A stretch of 64,000 bases of DNA from Leucobacter sp. wl10 (GTDB lineage Bacteria; Actinomycetota; Actinomycetes; Actinomycetales; Microbacteriaceae): contig NZ_KZ983987.1 in assembly GCF_003569785.1 (NCBI RefSeq), positions 417,792 to 481,791 of the forward strand, written 5' to 3'. The position numbers and the translations under genes were made by a program. The notes beneath the pieces are model-generated. The model had not been told where the DNA came from, did no database searches, and saw nothing but the letters and a program-made list of their open reading frames with translations. Positions 1 to 10,578 of the stretch are shown one piece after another (within the stretch, counting starts at the first letter, position 1; every line of letters begins with the position of its first letter).

Positions 1-1023
1 ACGCCGCCGAACGTCGCGATCATCGGGCAGCCGGCGCTCATGCAGTCGCTGGCCGCGAACGGCGACATCCTGCCGGTCGCCGGCTCGGTGCGGTCGGCGG
101 TCGAGAAGAACTACGCGCAGACCTGGGTGGACCTCGGCAGCGTCGACGGCGACCTCTACGGCGTGTGGTTCAAGGCGGCGAACAAGTCGATGGTCTGGTA
201 CAACGCCGACATCTACGACGAGGCGGGTGCGACGGCGCCCGAGAACTGGGACGACTTCCTCGCGCAGCTCGGGGTCGTGCGAGACGCCGGCTACGCGGGG
301 ATCTCGGTCGGCGCGGACGTCGGCTGGCCGCTCACCGACTGGTTCGAGAACGTGTATCTGCGCACCGCCGGCCCCGAGAAGTACGACCAGCTGACGAACC
401 ACGAGATCCCCTGGACGGATGACTCGGTGAAGGAGGCGCTCGGCGTGCTGGCGGAGCTGTGGGGGAGCGACCTCGTGCAGCCGGGCGGAGCGCAGCGCGA
501 CTTCCCGACGAGCGTGACCGAGGTCTTCGGGTCGGATCCCCAGGCGGGCACCGTGTTCGAAGCCGACTTCGTCGCGGGCAACATCGCCGCGGACGGCAAC
601 TCCACGGTCGGCGAGAACGCCCTGTTCTATGACTTCCCCTCGATCAACGGATCGAATCCCGCGGTCGTCACGGGCGGCGACGTCGCCGTCCAGTTCACCG
701 ACGACGAGGCGACCACGGCGCTCATGGAGTTCCTGGCCTCGCCCGAGGCCGCCGAGGCCTGGGTGCCCAATGGAGGGCTGCTCTCGCCGAACAACGCCGT
801 GGACACCTCGCTGTACCCGGATGACGTGTCGAAGCAGGTCGCCGATGCGCTGATCGGGGCGGAGGAGCTGCGCTTCGACATGTCCGACCTGACGCCGAGC
901 TCCTTCGGCGGCACGCAGGGCCAGGGGTTCTGGCAGGAGATGATCTCCTTCTACGAGAATCCGAGCGACATCGACGGTACGGCGCAGCGTCTGGAGGACG
1001 CGGCGGTCGAGGCGTACCGGTAA
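1..1023 (+). CDS. Sugar ABC transporter substrate-binding protein (5' partial)
   Basis: This is the C-terminal ~340 residues of an extracellular solute-binding protein of the CUT1/AglE type. The frame is open from base 1, so the signal peptide and N-lobe lie outside the window; the first ATG at 40 is internal. Visible family features are the hinge stretch around SMVWYNADIYDEAG, the WDDFLA segment, and the late MEFLASPEAAEAW helix typical of carbohydrate-binding proteins. It ends 8 bp before the first permease, so it is the first visible gene of an operon with two permeases, beta-phosphoglucomutase and a GH65 phosphorylase. From that context the ligand is probably an alpha-glucoside (maltose, trehalose or similar). 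The ligand itself cannot be read from sequence. Confidence 0.88.
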   Translation, partial: TPPNVAIIGQPALMQSLAANGDILPVAGSVRSAVEKNYAQTWVDLGSVDGDLYGVWFKAANKSMVWYNADIYDEAGATAPENWDDFLAQLGVVRDAGYAGISVGADVGWPLTDWFENVYLRTAGPEKYDQLTNHEIPWTDDSVKEALGVLAELWGSDLVQPGGAQRDFPTSVTEVFGSDPQAGTVFEADFVAGNIAADGNSTVGENALFYDFPSINGSNPAVVTGGDVAVQFTDDEATTALMEFLASPEAAEAWVPNGGLLSPNNAVDTSLYPDDVSKQVADALIGAEELRFDMSDLTPSSFGGTQGQGFWQEMISFYENPSDIDGTAQRLEDAAVEAYR

Positions 1024-1031
1024 GCCGGGCG

Positions 1032-2387
1032 ATGAGCCGCACGCTCACGGTGCCGGTGCAGGTCCGCGGCCGCGGACACCGCGTCCGCGGCCGCGGCCGC
1101 GCGCGGCGGTGGCTGCTCGTCGCCGGGTTTCTCGGGCCCGCGCTCGTGGTGCTCGGCGCACTCGTCGTCTACCCGATCGTCTACACGGTGCTGCGCTCCT
1201 TCTTCGACAGGAGCGGCTCGTCGTTCGTGGGGTGGCAGAACTACGTCACCATGTTCACGAACGACACCACCTTCACAGCGATCCGCAACAACCTCATGTG
1301 GGTCGTCGTCGCACCGGTGACGGTGACCATCATCGGACTGATCTTCGCGGTGCTCATCGACAAGCTCGGCTGGAAGACCGTGTTCCGGCTGATCGTGTTC
1401 ATGCCGATGGCGATCTCGATGCTCGCGGCCGGCGTGATCTTCCGGGGCATGTTCCAGGAGAGCCCGCAGCTCGGCGTGGTCAACGCCGCGATCGTGAGCG
1501 TGCAGAGTCTCTTCGGGGAGCAGGCGAGCTACCCCGGCGCGAAGCCGCGAGAGGGGACCGGGATCGAGGCCGACGGGGGCATCGTCGCGTCGAGCGAGAC
1601 GGTGCCGGCGGGCGGCACGCAGGACTTCGCCCTCACCGGGATCCGGCAGAGCGCGCTCCCCGAGGGCGCCGTCGACGCGCGCGCGGCCGAGGGCCCCTCG
1701 GGCACCGAGATCGCGGGCACGGTCTTCCTCGACGTCATCCGCGGCGGAGGCGGGGTGCAGGGCGAGATCGAGGCGGGCAAGAAGGGGCTCGAGGGCGTGC
1801 GCGTCGACGCGGTCGACGCCGACGGCGCGATCCGAGGCTACGCCACGACGGGCGCCGGGGGCGCCTACACGATCGAGGGGCTCGCTGCCGGGGAGAGCTA
1901 CCGGATCGCGCTGCCGGCGGCGAACTTCGACGCGGGCGCGCAGGGGGTCTCGTGGCTCAGCGCCTCGTTCATCAACATCGTGGTGATCCTCGCCTACATC
2001 TGGATCTGGGCGGGCTTCGCGATGGTGATGATCGCGTCGGGGCTGTCCGCGATGGATCGCTCGCTGCAGGAGGCGGCGCGCACCGACGGGGCCGGCGAGT
2101 GGCAGATCTTCACCCGCATCACGGCGCCGCTTCTGGCGCCCGTGCTCGTCGTCGTGTTCGTCACGCTCATCATCAACGTGCTGAAGATCTTCGATCTCGT
2201 CTACGTGATCCCGCCGGGCGTCTCGAAACCGGCGGCCAACGTGATCGCCGTCGAGATGTGGACGGTCTCGTTCGGGGGCGGCAACAACCAGGGCCTGGGG
2301 TCGGCGCTCGCGATCCTGCTGCTCATCCTGGTGCTGCCGTCGATGATCGTGAACGTGCGTAGATTCAAGGAGGAGCGAGGCCGATGA
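1032..2387 (+). CDS. Sugar ABC transporter permease with extracytoplasmic SdrD/CNA-B-like insertion
   Basis: Membrane permease of the MalF/AglF type, 451 residues against about 300 for the usual family member. Membrane segments are visible near residues 27-53, 88-110, 117-140, 312-338, 368-390 and 425-445. The cytoplasmic EAA loop (LQEAARTDGAGEWQIF...P) sits at about 345-368 and contacts the ATPase. Between the third and fourth segments lies an extra block of about 145 residues (160-305). Its core (about 226-296) reads like an SdrD_B/CNA-B or carboxypeptidase-regulatory beta-sandwich (GTVFLD, GLEGVRVDAVD, GGAYTIEGLAAGESYRIALP). By topology it should lie outside the membrane, facing the binding protein, as the unrelated P2 loop of MalF does. 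The ATG at 1032 follows the binding-protein gene by 8 bp. No ATPase gene is in the operon. Confidence 0.9.
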   Translation: MSRTLTVPVQVRGRGHRVRGRGRARRWLLVAGFLGPALVVLGALVVYPIVYTVLRSFFDRSGSSFVGWQNYVTMFTNDTTFTAIRNNLMWVVVAPVTVTIIGLIFAVLIDKLGWKTVFRLIVFMPMAISMLAAGVIFRGMFQESPQLGVVNAAIVSVQSLFGEQASYPGAKPREGTGIEADGGIVASSETVPAGGTQDFALTGIRQSALPEGAVDARAAEGPSGTEIAGTVFLDVIRGGGGVQGEIEAGKKGLEGVRVDAVDADGAIRGYATTGAGGAYTIEGLAAGESYRIALPAANFDAGAQGVSWLSASFINIVVILAYIWIWAGFAMVMIASGLSAMDRSLQEAARTDGAGEWQIFTRITAPLLAPVLVVVFVTLIINVLKIFDLVYVIPPGVSKPAANVIAVEMWTVSFGGGNNQGLGSALAILLLILVLPSMIVNVRRFKEERGR

Positions 2388-3280
2388 GCACCGCAACCCC
2401 TCGAACCGAGCCGGCGCGAAGGCGCCGCGGGCCGCGCACCGCGCAGCGCGTCGCTGCTCTCGCGAGCCGCGGCGTCGTCAATGCCGTCCTGCTGATCGTC
2501 GCGGTGTTCTGGCTCGTGCCGACGGTGGGCCTGCTGCTCACCTCGTTCCGCACGGCGGGCGACAACGCCTCGAGCGGCTGGTGGACCGTCGTCACGAAGC
2601 CCGCGGAGCTCACGATCCAGAACTACGCGAACCTGCTGTCGAACCCGACGATCACGGGTTCGTTCTGGAACACGATCGTGATCGCGGTTCCGACGACGCT
2701 GCTGGTGGTGGCGCTCGGGGCGCTCGCGGCCTACGCGTTCGCGTGGCTGCACTTCCCCGCGCGGGACTGGCTGTTCATCGCGGTCATCGTGCTGCTGGCC
2801 GTGCCGCTGCAGGTGGCGCTGATCCCGCTCGCCAGGCTCTTCGGCGCGCTCGGCATCTTCGGCAGCGTCGTCGGGGTGATCCTCTTCCACACCGCCTTCG
2901 GCCTGCCGTTCGCGATCTACCTGCTGCGCAACTTCTTCATCCAGATCCCGGAGGAGATGCTCGAGGCCGCGCGCATCGACGGGGCGCGGGACTGGCGCAT
3001 CTTCTTCCAGATCATGCTGCCGCTCGCGCTGCCCGCGATCGCGTCGCTCGCGATCTTCCAGTTCCTGTGGACGTGGAACGACATGCTGGTCGCGCTGATC
3101 TTCACGAACACCGGCTCGCAGCCGCTCACGGTTGCCATTCAGTCGCAGTTGCGCCAATTCGGAGCGAATATCGACGTGCTCTCGGCGGGTGCGTTCCTCT
3201 CGATGCTGGTTCCGCTGATAGTGTTTTTCGCGTTCCAGCGATACTTCGTGCAGGCTCTGCTGGCGGGATCGCAAAAGTAG
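2384..3280 (+). CDS. Sugar ABC transporter permease (MalG/AglG type)
   Basis: Second permease of the alpha-glucoside importer, 298 residues, the normal length for CUT1 permeases. Its ATG overlaps the stop of the first permease (ATGA), which indicates translational coupling. The EAA loop EMLEAARIDGARDWRIFFQIMLP is near residues 187-209, and about six hydrophobic segments are visible starting with the one near residue 30. The C-terminus ends QRYFVQALLAGSQK, the familiar ending in which the tail contacts the ATPase. Together with the larger permease it forms the translocation pore. A shared MsmK/MalK-type ATPase encoded elsewhere must be assumed. Confidence 0.92.
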   Translation: MSTATPRTEPARRRRGPRTAQRVAALASRGVVNAVLLIVAVFWLVPTVGLLLTSFRTAGDNASSGWWTVVTKPAELTIQNYANLLSNPTITGSFWNTIVIAVPTTLLVVALGALAAYAFAWLHFPARDWLFIAVIVLLAVPLQVALIPLARLFGALGIFGSVVGVILFHTAFGLPFAIYLLRNFFIQIPEEMLEAARIDGARDWRIFFQIMLPLALPAIASLAIFQFLWTWNDMLVALIFTNTGSQPLTVAIQSQLRQFGANIDVLSAGAFLSMLVPLIVFFAFQRYFVQALLAGSQK

Positions 3281-3300
3281 CTTCCGGAAGGGCTGGCCGT

Positions 3301-4014
3301 TTGATCGACCGCTACGACGCCTACCTGTTCGACCTCGACGGGGTGCTGACGCCCACCGTCGAACTGCACCGCCGCGCATGGGCGGAGACCTTCGACGCGT
3401 TTTTCGCCGAGCTCGGCCTCGAGCCGTACCGCGAGGCCGAGTACTTCTCGGCGCTCGACGGGCGCAGCCGCTTCGCCGGCGTGCGCACCCTGCTCGACGC
3501 GCGCGGCGTGCCGCTGCCCGAGGGAGAGCCCGGCGACGTCGGTTTCGCGTCGGTGACGGGCATCGGCAACCGCAAGAACGCGGCCTTCACCGAGGTGCTC
3601 GAGCGCGACGGGATCGATCCCTATCCGGGCTCGGTCCTGCTGCTCGACCGGCTGGCGGGTCTCGGCAGGCCGCTCGCCGTGGTGTCGAGTTCGCGCAACG
3701 CCGAGGCGGTGCTGCGCGCGGCCGGGCTGAGGGGCCGCTTCGAGGTCGTGGTCGACGGCGTGGTGGCCGAGCGGGAGGGGCTGCCCGGCAAGCCGGCGCC
3801 CGACACCTTCCTGCGCGCGGCCGAGCTGCTCGGCGCGGCGCCCGAGCGCGCGGCGGTGCTCGAGGACGCGGGGTCCGGAGTCGAGGCGGGGCGCGCCGGC
3901 GGCTTCGGACTGGTGGTGGGGGTGGACCGCGGGGCCGGCAGGGACGCCCTCGCGGCCGCCGGCGCCGATCTCGTCGTCGCCGATCTCGCCGAGCTGACGG
4001 AGGTGGCCAGGTGA
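3301..4014 (+). CDS. pgmB: HAD-family beta-phosphoglucomutase
   Basis: Converts beta-D-glucose 1-phosphate to glucose 6-phosphate, the step after GH65 phosphorolysis. The 237-residue product begins with the HAD motif I FDLDGVLTPT (nucleophile Asp11, acid/base Asp13). The motif II serines are in VVSSSRNA, motif III lysine in GLPGKPAPD, and motif IV acidic residues in VLEDAGSGVEAG. I chose the TTG at 3301 because GGAAGG lies 9 nt upstream and motif I would otherwise be cut; an ATG start is not available. The stop overlaps the GTG of the next gene. Substrate is inferred from the GH65 partner, as related HAD enzymes also include trehalose-6-phosphate phosphatases. Confidence 0.88.
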   Translation: MIDRYDAYLFDLDGVLTPTVELHRRAWAETFDAFFAELGLEPYREAEYFSALDGRSRFAGVRTLLDARGVPLPEGEPGDVGFASVTGIGNRKNAAFTEVLERDGIDPYPGSVLLLDRLAGLGRPLAVVSSSRNAEAVLRAAGLRGRFEVVVDGVVAEREGLPGKPAPDTFLRAAELLGAAPERAAVLEDAGSGVEAGRAGGFGLVVGVDRGAGRDALAAAGADLVVADLAELTEVAR

Positions 4015-6566
4015 ATCCCGAACTGTTCGACATCCCGGTGAAGGAGCTGCGGCGCGACTTCGGCGAGGATCCGTGGCGCCTCGTGGTGGCGGGCATCGAT
4101 CCGGAGCTCGCGGGGCAGGACGAGACCCTGTTCTCGCTGGGCAACGGCTATCTCGGGATGCGCGGCAACCACGAGGAGGGGCTCCCGCTCGGCAACCACG
4201 GCACCTTCGTCAACGGCGTTCACGAGACCTGGCGCATCCAGCACGCCGAGAACGCCTACGGCTTCGCCGAGCACGGGCAGACGATCGTCAACGCGCCCGA
4301 CGCGAAGACGATTCGCATCTACATCGACGACGAGCGGCTCAACCTGGCCTCGTCCGAGATCATCGACGTGCAGCGCATCCTCGACCTGCGCGCCGGCACG
4401 CTCACCCGATCGCTGCTGTGGCTCACCCCGACCGGCAAGCGGGTGCGCGTCGAGACGCGACGCATGGTGTCGTTCGAGTCGCGGCACATGGCCACGCTGG
4501 AGATGCGGATCACCGTGCTCGACGCCGACGCCGAACTCACGATCTTGAGTCTCGTCATCAATCGGCAGGATCTCGGCCGCGTTCACACGGAGCAGCCCGA
4601 CGAGCCGGTCGGCGGGGCCGATCCCCGCAAGAGCGAGCAGCTGACCGAGCGGATCTTCGTTCCCGGGCCGTCGCAGCACGACGGCGGCCGGAGCGTGCTC
4701 AGCTACCGGGTGCGCGACTCCCGCATGGCCCTCGGCGTGGGCGTCGATCACGCCTTCGACGGGGGCGGGAGCGACGTCGCGAGCGGCTGGCGCACTCGCG
4801 TGGAGGCCTCCGAGGACCGGGTGCGGCACATGTTCCAGGGCGTCGCGCTGCGCGGCAGAACCGTGCGGCTCGTGAAGACCGTTACTTACCACTCCTCGGC
4901 GACGGCGGGCCTCACCGAGCTGCTCGACCGCTGCGTGCACACGCTCGAGGGCGTGGCCGCCGAGCCGGCGGAGGAGCGCTGGGAGGCCCAGCGCCGCTTC
5001 CTCGACGGATTCTGGGAGCGCAGCGACGTGCGCGTGGAGGCCGAGCCGGGCGTGCAGCAGGCGATCCGCTGGAATCTGTTCCAGCTGGCGCAGGCCACCG
5101 CGCGGGCCGACGGACGCGGGATCTCGGCGAAGGGCCTCACGGGCTCCGGATACAGCGGGCACTACTTCTGGGACTCTGAGGTCTACACGCTGCCCTTCCT
5201 CACCTACACGACGCCCTTCTGGGCCCGGAACGCGCTGCGAGCGCGCGAGCGCATGCTGCCCCAGGCGCGGCGGCGCGCGGCGATGCTGAACGAGGAGGGC
5301 GCGCTCTTCCCCTGGCGCACCATCAACGGCGAGGAGGCGAGCGCCTACTACGCCGCGGGCACGGCGCAGTACCACATCAACGCCGACATCACCCATGCGC
5401 TCGCGCGCTACGTCTCGGCGACGGGCGATGTCGAGTACCTGCTCTCGGGGGCGTGCGACATCCCGGTCGAGACCGCGCGGCTCTGGGCGAGCCTCGGCTT
5501 CTGGAGCAGCGACCCCGACGGCGAGGAGCGCTTCCACATCCACGGCGTGACGGGGCCGGACGAGTACACGACGGTCGTCAACGACAACCTCTTCACGAAC
5601 GTGATGGCGCGCTTCAACCTGCGCTTCGCCGTCGAGATGGTGCGCCGGCTGGCGGCCGAGGCCCCCGAGCACTACGCGCGACTGCTGAGCCGTCTGCGCC
5701 TCGAGCCCGACGAGGTGGACGCGTGGGAGCAGGCCGCGGACGGCATGTGCGTGCCCTACTCGGATGAGCTGCGCGTCCACCCGCAGGACGCGCACTTCCT
5801 CGAGCGCGAGACCTGGGACCTCGCGGCGACGCCCCCCGAGCAGAAGCCGCTGCTGCTGCACTTCCACCCGCTGGTCATCTACCGCTTCCAGGTGCTCAAG
5901 CAGGCCGACGTGGTGCTGGCCCTGCTGCTCGCGAGCGACGAGTTCACCCGGGAGCAGAAGCGGCGCGACTTCGAGTACTACGACGCGCTCACCACGGGCG
6001 ACTCGACGCTCTCCGCGGTCGTGCAGTCGATCATCGCCGCCGAGGTGGGGTACCTCGAGCTCGCCTACCGCTACTTCGAGCACGCGCTGCGCGTCGACCT
6101 CGACGACCTGCACCACAACTCCTCGGACGGCGTGCACATCGCTTCGTGCGGCGGCGTGTGGATGACGCTCGTGCAGGGCTTCGCCGGGATGCGCGACGCG
6201 GGTCGGCAGCTGAGCTTCGATCCGCGCCTTCCCGCGCACTGGGGGTCGCTCTGCTTCAGGCTCGAGTGGCGCGGCAACCGCATCGAGACGACGCTCGATC
6301 CGCGGCGCATCCGCTTCGAGCTGATCGAGGGGGACGGCCCGGTGGCCGTGCGGGTGCGGGGAACGCGGGTCGAGATCCGCGCGGGGGCGCCCGCCGAGGT
6401 CGAGCTCGAGAACCAGGGCGTCGACCTCGGGGCGTTCCGCGGCCTCTCGGCCGGTATCCTGCCCCGCGAGGGCGACACCGGAACGCTGCCGGTGCTGCAG
6501 CCCGAGGTGCCCGTGGTCACGACCTCGATCCCGACGCGTCCGGCGGAGCCTTCGCGCCGGGAGTAG
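4011..6566 (+). CDS. Glycoside hydrolase family 65 disaccharide phosphorylase
   Basis: Phosphorolyses an alpha-glucoside (maltose, trehalose, kojibiose or nigerose) to glucose and beta-glucose 1-phosphate in the cytoplasm. The product is 851 residues, within the family range. The N-terminal beta-sandwich domain holds the LGNGYLGMRGNHEEG signature near residue 43. The (alpha/alpha)6 catalytic domain contains SGHYFWDSEVY and GVTGPDEYTTVVNDN, whose glutamate (Glu518) corresponds to the family general acid. The phosphate-site stretch is around HHNSSDGVHIASCGGVW. The GTG start overlaps the preceding stop by 4 bp. Linkage specificity cannot be decided by eye; operon partners favour maltose or trehalose. 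Confidence 0.93.
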   Translation: MNPELFDIPVKELRRDFGEDPWRLVVAGIDPELAGQDETLFSLGNGYLGMRGNHEEGLPLGNHGTFVNGVHETWRIQHAENAYGFAEHGQTIVNAPDAKTIRIYIDDERLNLASSEIIDVQRILDLRAGTLTRSLLWLTPTGKRVRVETRRMVSFESRHMATLEMRITVLDADAELTILSLVINRQDLGRVHTEQPDEPVGGADPRKSEQLTERIFVPGPSQHDGGRSVLSYRVRDSRMALGVGVDHAFDGGGSDVASGWRTRVEASEDRVRHMFQGVALRGRTVRLVKTVTYHSSATAGLTELLDRCVHTLEGVAAEPAEERWEAQRRFLDGFWERSDVRVEAEPGVQQAIRWNLFQLAQATARADGRGISAKGLTGSGYSGHYFWDSEVYTLPFLTYTTPFWARNALRARERMLPQARRRAAMLNEEGALFPWRTINGEEASAYYAAGTAQYHINADITHALARYVSATGDVEYLLSGACDIPVETARLWASLGFWSSDPDGEERFHIHGVTGPDEYTTVVNDNLFTNVMARFNLRFAVEMVRRLAAEAPEHYARLLSRLRLEPDEVDAWEQAADGMCVPYSDELRVHPQDAHFLERETWDLAATPPEQKPLLLHFHPLVIYRFQVLKQADVVLALLLASDEFTREQKRRDFEYYDALTTGDSTLSAVVQSIIAAEVGYLELAYRYFEHALRVDLDDLHHNSSDGVHIASCGGVWMTLVQGFAGMRDAGRQLSFDPRLPAHWGSLCFRLEWRGNRIETTLDPRRIRFELIEGDGPVAVRVRGTRVEIRAGAPAEVELENQGVDLGAFRGLSAGILPREGDTGTLPVLQPEVPVVTTSIPTRPAEPSRRE

Positions 6567-6619
6567 GATGGATCCGTCTCGGATTCGATCCGAACTCACC
6601 CGAGTGAAAGGCGGGCATC

Positions 6620-6940
6620 GTGACCTATGTGATCGCTCTTCCATGCGTGGACGTGAAGGATCGCGCCTGCGTGGACGAGTGTCCGGTCGACTGCATCTAC
6701 GAGGGCGAGCGCTCCCTCTACATCCATCCCGACGAGTGCGTCGACTGCGGCGCCTGCGAGCCCGTGTGCCCCGTCGAGGCGATCTACTACGAGGACGATC
6801 TGCCGAGTGAGTGGGCCGACTACTACACGGCCAACGTCGAGTTCTTCGACGAGATCGGCTCGCCGGGCGGCGCGGCCAAGGTGGGCGCCTACGACTTCGA
6901 CCACCCGATCATCGCTGCGCTCCCGCCGCAGGGGGAGTAG
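6620..6940 (+). CDS. fdxA: Ferredoxin, 7Fe-8S type (FdxA)
   Basis: Small electron carrier of 106 residues. The first half holds two cluster-binding motifs: [14 protein letters not shown], where one cysteine is displaced as in 3Fe-4S/4Fe-4S seven-iron ferredoxins, and [12 protein letters not shown]. The acidic C-terminal extension ([19 protein letters not shown]) is typical of actinobacterial FdxA. The GTG at 6620 is preceded by AAAGGCGGG at 6607-6615. It is followed 4 bp later by dapC, a conserved actinobacterial neighbourhood. A TAGGAT box at about 6564-6569 may be its -10, giving a leader of about 45 nt. Confidence 0.95.
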   Translation: MTYVIALPCVDVKDRACVDECPVDCIYEGERSLYIHPDECVDCGACEPVCPVEAIYYEDDLPSEWADYYTANVEFFDEIGSPGGAAKVGAYDFDHPIIAALPPQGE

Positions 6941-6944
6941 GGGC

Positions 6945-8051
6945 GTGCGCGGGATCCTCCCCGACTATCCGTGGGACGCGATGGCGCCGTACGCCGCGGA
7001 GGCCGCCCGTCACCCCGGCGGGGCGCTCGACCTCTCCGTCGGCTCCCCGGTCGACCCCTCGCCGGCGAGCGTGCGCGAGGCGCTCGCCGGCGCGGCCGAC
7101 GCGCACGCCTATCCCGCGACCGCGGGCTCCCGGCGGCTCCGCGAGGCCATCGCCGAGTGGTTCTCGCGCCGCCGCGGGGTGACGGTCGCGCCGAACGCGG
7201 TGCTGCCCACCGTCGGCTCGAAGGAGCTCGTCGCGCTCCTGCCGTTCCTCCTCGGGCTCGGACCCGAGGAGGCCGTCGTCTTTCCGCGCATCGCCTATCC
7301 GAGCTACCGCCTCGGCGCCGCTCTGGTGGGCGCCGAGGCGGTGCCGAGCGACGACCCGGCCGAGTGGCCCGCGCACACCCGGCTCGTGTGGCTGAACTCG
7401 CCCTCGAACCCCGACGGGCGCGTCATGGACGTCGGGGCGCTGCGCGCCGCGGTCGTCCGCGCCCGGCAGCTGGGCGCCGTCGTCGTGGGCGACGAGTGCT
7501 ACGCCGAGTTCGGGTGGGAGGCGCCCTGGAGCGCCGAGCGGATCCCGTCGATCCTCGATCCGCGCGTCGTCGGCGCCGATCACCGCGGCGTGCTGAGCGC
7601 GTACTCCCTGAGCAAGCAGTCGAACCTGGCGGGGTACCGGGCCGCGTTCGTGGCCGGCGATCCCGAGCTCGTCGAGCGGCTGCTCACGGTGCGCAAGCAC
7701 GCGGGCCTCATGCAGCCCGCCCCGGTGCAGGCGGCCATCGTCGCCGCGCTGGGAGACGAGCAGCACGTCGCCGAGCAGCGCGAGCGGTACCGCGCCAGGC
7801 GGGCGGTGCTGCTCCCCGCGCTGGAGGCCGCGGGGTACCGCGTCGACGGCAGCGAGGCCGGGCTCTATCTCTGGGCGACGCGCGGCGTCGACGCGTGGCA
7901 GAGCGTGGCCGAGTTCGCGCGGCTCGGGATGGTGGTCGGCCCGGGGCACTTCTACGGCGACCACTCGCCGCAGCACGTGCGTCTCGCGCTCACCGCCGGC
8001 GACGGCGAGATCGCCGAGGCCGCGGAGCGTCTGCGGCAGGCCGGCCGCTGA
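6945..8051 (+). CDS. dapC: Succinyldiaminopimelate transaminase DapC
   Basis: PLP aminotransferase (fold type I, class I/II), 368 residues, which transfers an amino group from glutamate to N-succinyl-2-amino-6-ketopimelate in lysine/DAP synthesis. The Schiff-base lysine is Lys224 in YSLSKQSNLAGYRAAF. The cofactor-binding asparagine and tyrosine stretch is LNSPSNPDGRVMD and GDECYAEFGW. GTG at 6945 gives MRGILPDYPWD, the conserved beginning. The assignment as DapC rather than a general aminotransferase rests on the fdxA neighbour and on dapD and dapE nearby. Confidence 0.9.
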   Translation: MRGILPDYPWDAMAPYAAEAARHPGGALDLSVGSPVDPSPASVREALAGAADAHAYPATAGSRRLREAIAEWFSRRRGVTVAPNAVLPTVGSKELVALLPFLLGLGPEEAVVFPRIAYPSYRLGAALVGAEAVPSDDPAEWPAHTRLVWLNSPSNPDGRVMDVGALRAAVVRARQLGAVVVGDECYAEFGWEAPWSAERIPSILDPRVVGADHRGVLSAYSLSKQSNLAGYRAAFVAGDPELVERLLTVRKHAGLMQPAPVQAAIVAALGDEQHVAEQRERYRARRAVLLPALEAAGYRVDGSEAGLYLWATRGVDAWQSVAEFARLGMVVGPGHFYGDHSPQHVRLALTAGDGEIAEAAERLRQAGR

Positions 8052-8197
8052 ATCGCGTTTCGCTCGACGTCGAGATACTCTAGGAATTGCGCGCTGCGAA
8101 GCCGCGGTGCGGAACGGTGCCTCCCGAGCCGATAGGGTGGAGGAGGGGCAGTGTCATACCCGACGCGCAGCCAGCACGAGACCCACGAGGAGACGAC

Positions 8198-9496
<1,299 letters not shown>

Positions 9497-9561
9497 CCGG
9501 CCTCGACCTGCTTGAGTCAGGCGAGCACCGCCTCCGCCCCGCGCCGCCGCCCGCAGAAAGC

Positions 9562-10518
9562 CTAGGCGTGCAGCGCCGCGTTGAGTTCGATTCCGGATCC
9601 CTCGCGGGGCAGCGCCTCCACCGCGCCCGTGCGCGAGTTGCGGCGGAAGAGCAGCTTCGGCAGGCCCGAGAGCTCGAGGGCCTTCACCTCGACGGGCTCC
9701 CCGCCGGATGCCGAGGTGCCCTTCGGCAGCACGACCTTGGTGCCGGCGGTCACGTAGAGGCCCGCCTCCACGACGCTGTCGTCGCCCAGGGAGATGCCGA
9801 TGCCCGAGTTCGCGCCGAGCAGCGCGCGCTCGCCGATGGCGATGCGCTGGGTACCGCCGCCCGACAGGGTGCCCATGATCGAGGCGCCGCCGCCGATGTC
9901 TGACCCGTCGCCCACGACCACGCCCTGCGAGATGCGGCCCTCGACCATCGAGGCGCCCAGGGTGCCCGCGTTGAAGTTGACGAAGCCCTCGTGCATCACG
10001 GTCGTGCCCGGCGCGAGGTGGGCGCCGAGGCGCACGCGCGAGGTGTCTGCGATGCGCACGCCCCGCGGCGCGACGTAGTCGGTGAGGCGGGGGAACTTGT
10101 CGAGCCCGACGGCGGTGATGCCGGCCCGCTTGAGCCGGGGGAGACGGTCGGCGTAGTCCTCGGGCAGCATGGGGCCGGCGGTGGTCCAGGCCACGTTGGG
10201 CAGCTTGCCGAAGATGCCGTCGAGGTTGACGGTGTTGGGACGCACGAGGCAGTGCGACAGCAGGTGCAGGCGCAGGTACGCGTCCTCGGTGGAGGCCGGA
10301 GGGGCGTCGAGGTCGATCTCGACGCTCACGGGGCGCAGCTCGACGCCGCGGGGCTCGTCCGCGCCGGCGAGGCCTTCCAGCTCGGCGGAGGCGATCCAGG
10401 GGTCGCGATCCTCCGGGCGCCGCCCGAGCGCGGGCGCCGGGAACCAGGCGTCGAGCACGGTGCCGTTCGAGGCGATCGTGGAGATACCGGCGGCCCAGGC
10501 GAAGCGAGTTGCAGTCAT
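9562..10518 (-). CDS. dapD: Tetrahydrodipicolinate N-succinyltransferase DapD (actinobacterial type)
   Basis: Transfers succinyl from succinyl-CoA to tetrahydrodipicolinate, the first committed step of the succinylase branch of lysine/DAP synthesis. The 318-residue product has a C-terminal left-handed beta-helix built of hexapeptide repeats ([42 protein letters not shown]). It also has the [15 protein letters not shown] region found in actinobacterial DapD. Start is ATG at 10518 ([11 protein letters not shown]). It is divergent from dapE, with 60 bp between start codons, and convergent with gltA. Confidence 0.94.
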   Translation of the reverse strand: MTATRFAWAAGISTIASNGTVLDAWFPAPALGRRPEDRDPWIASAELEGLAGADEPRGVELRPVSVEIDLDAPPASTEDAYLRLHLLSHCLVRPNTVNLDGIFGKLPNVAWTTAGPMLPEDYADRLPRLKRAGITAVGLDKFPRLTDYVAPRGVRIADTSRVRLGAHLAPGTTVMHEGFVNFNAGTLGASMVEGRISQGVVVGDGSDIGGGASIMGTLSGGGTQRIAIGERALLGANSGIGISLGDDSVVEAGLYVTAGTKVVLPKGTSASGGEPVEVKALELSGLPKLLFRRNSRTGAVEALPREGSGIELNAALHA

Positions 10519-10565
10519 GGCCTCTATCGTATCGGGGGGAACGGGCCCGCGGTCGCCCCGTGCTC

Positions 10566-10571
10566 TAGGGT
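10566..10571 (+). promoter_or_regulatory. Leaderless -10 box of dapE
   Basis: TAGGGT ends 7 nt before the GTG at 10579, so transcription would begin at or beside the start codon. There is no ribosome binding site between them. Confidence 0.5.
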
Positions 10572-10578
10572 GGATCGG

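Noticed and set aside
8061..8074. Palindrome CTCGACGTCGAG upstream of gltA as an operator
   Set aside because: Such GC-rich palindromes are frequent by chance in this genome, and no partner regulator is near.
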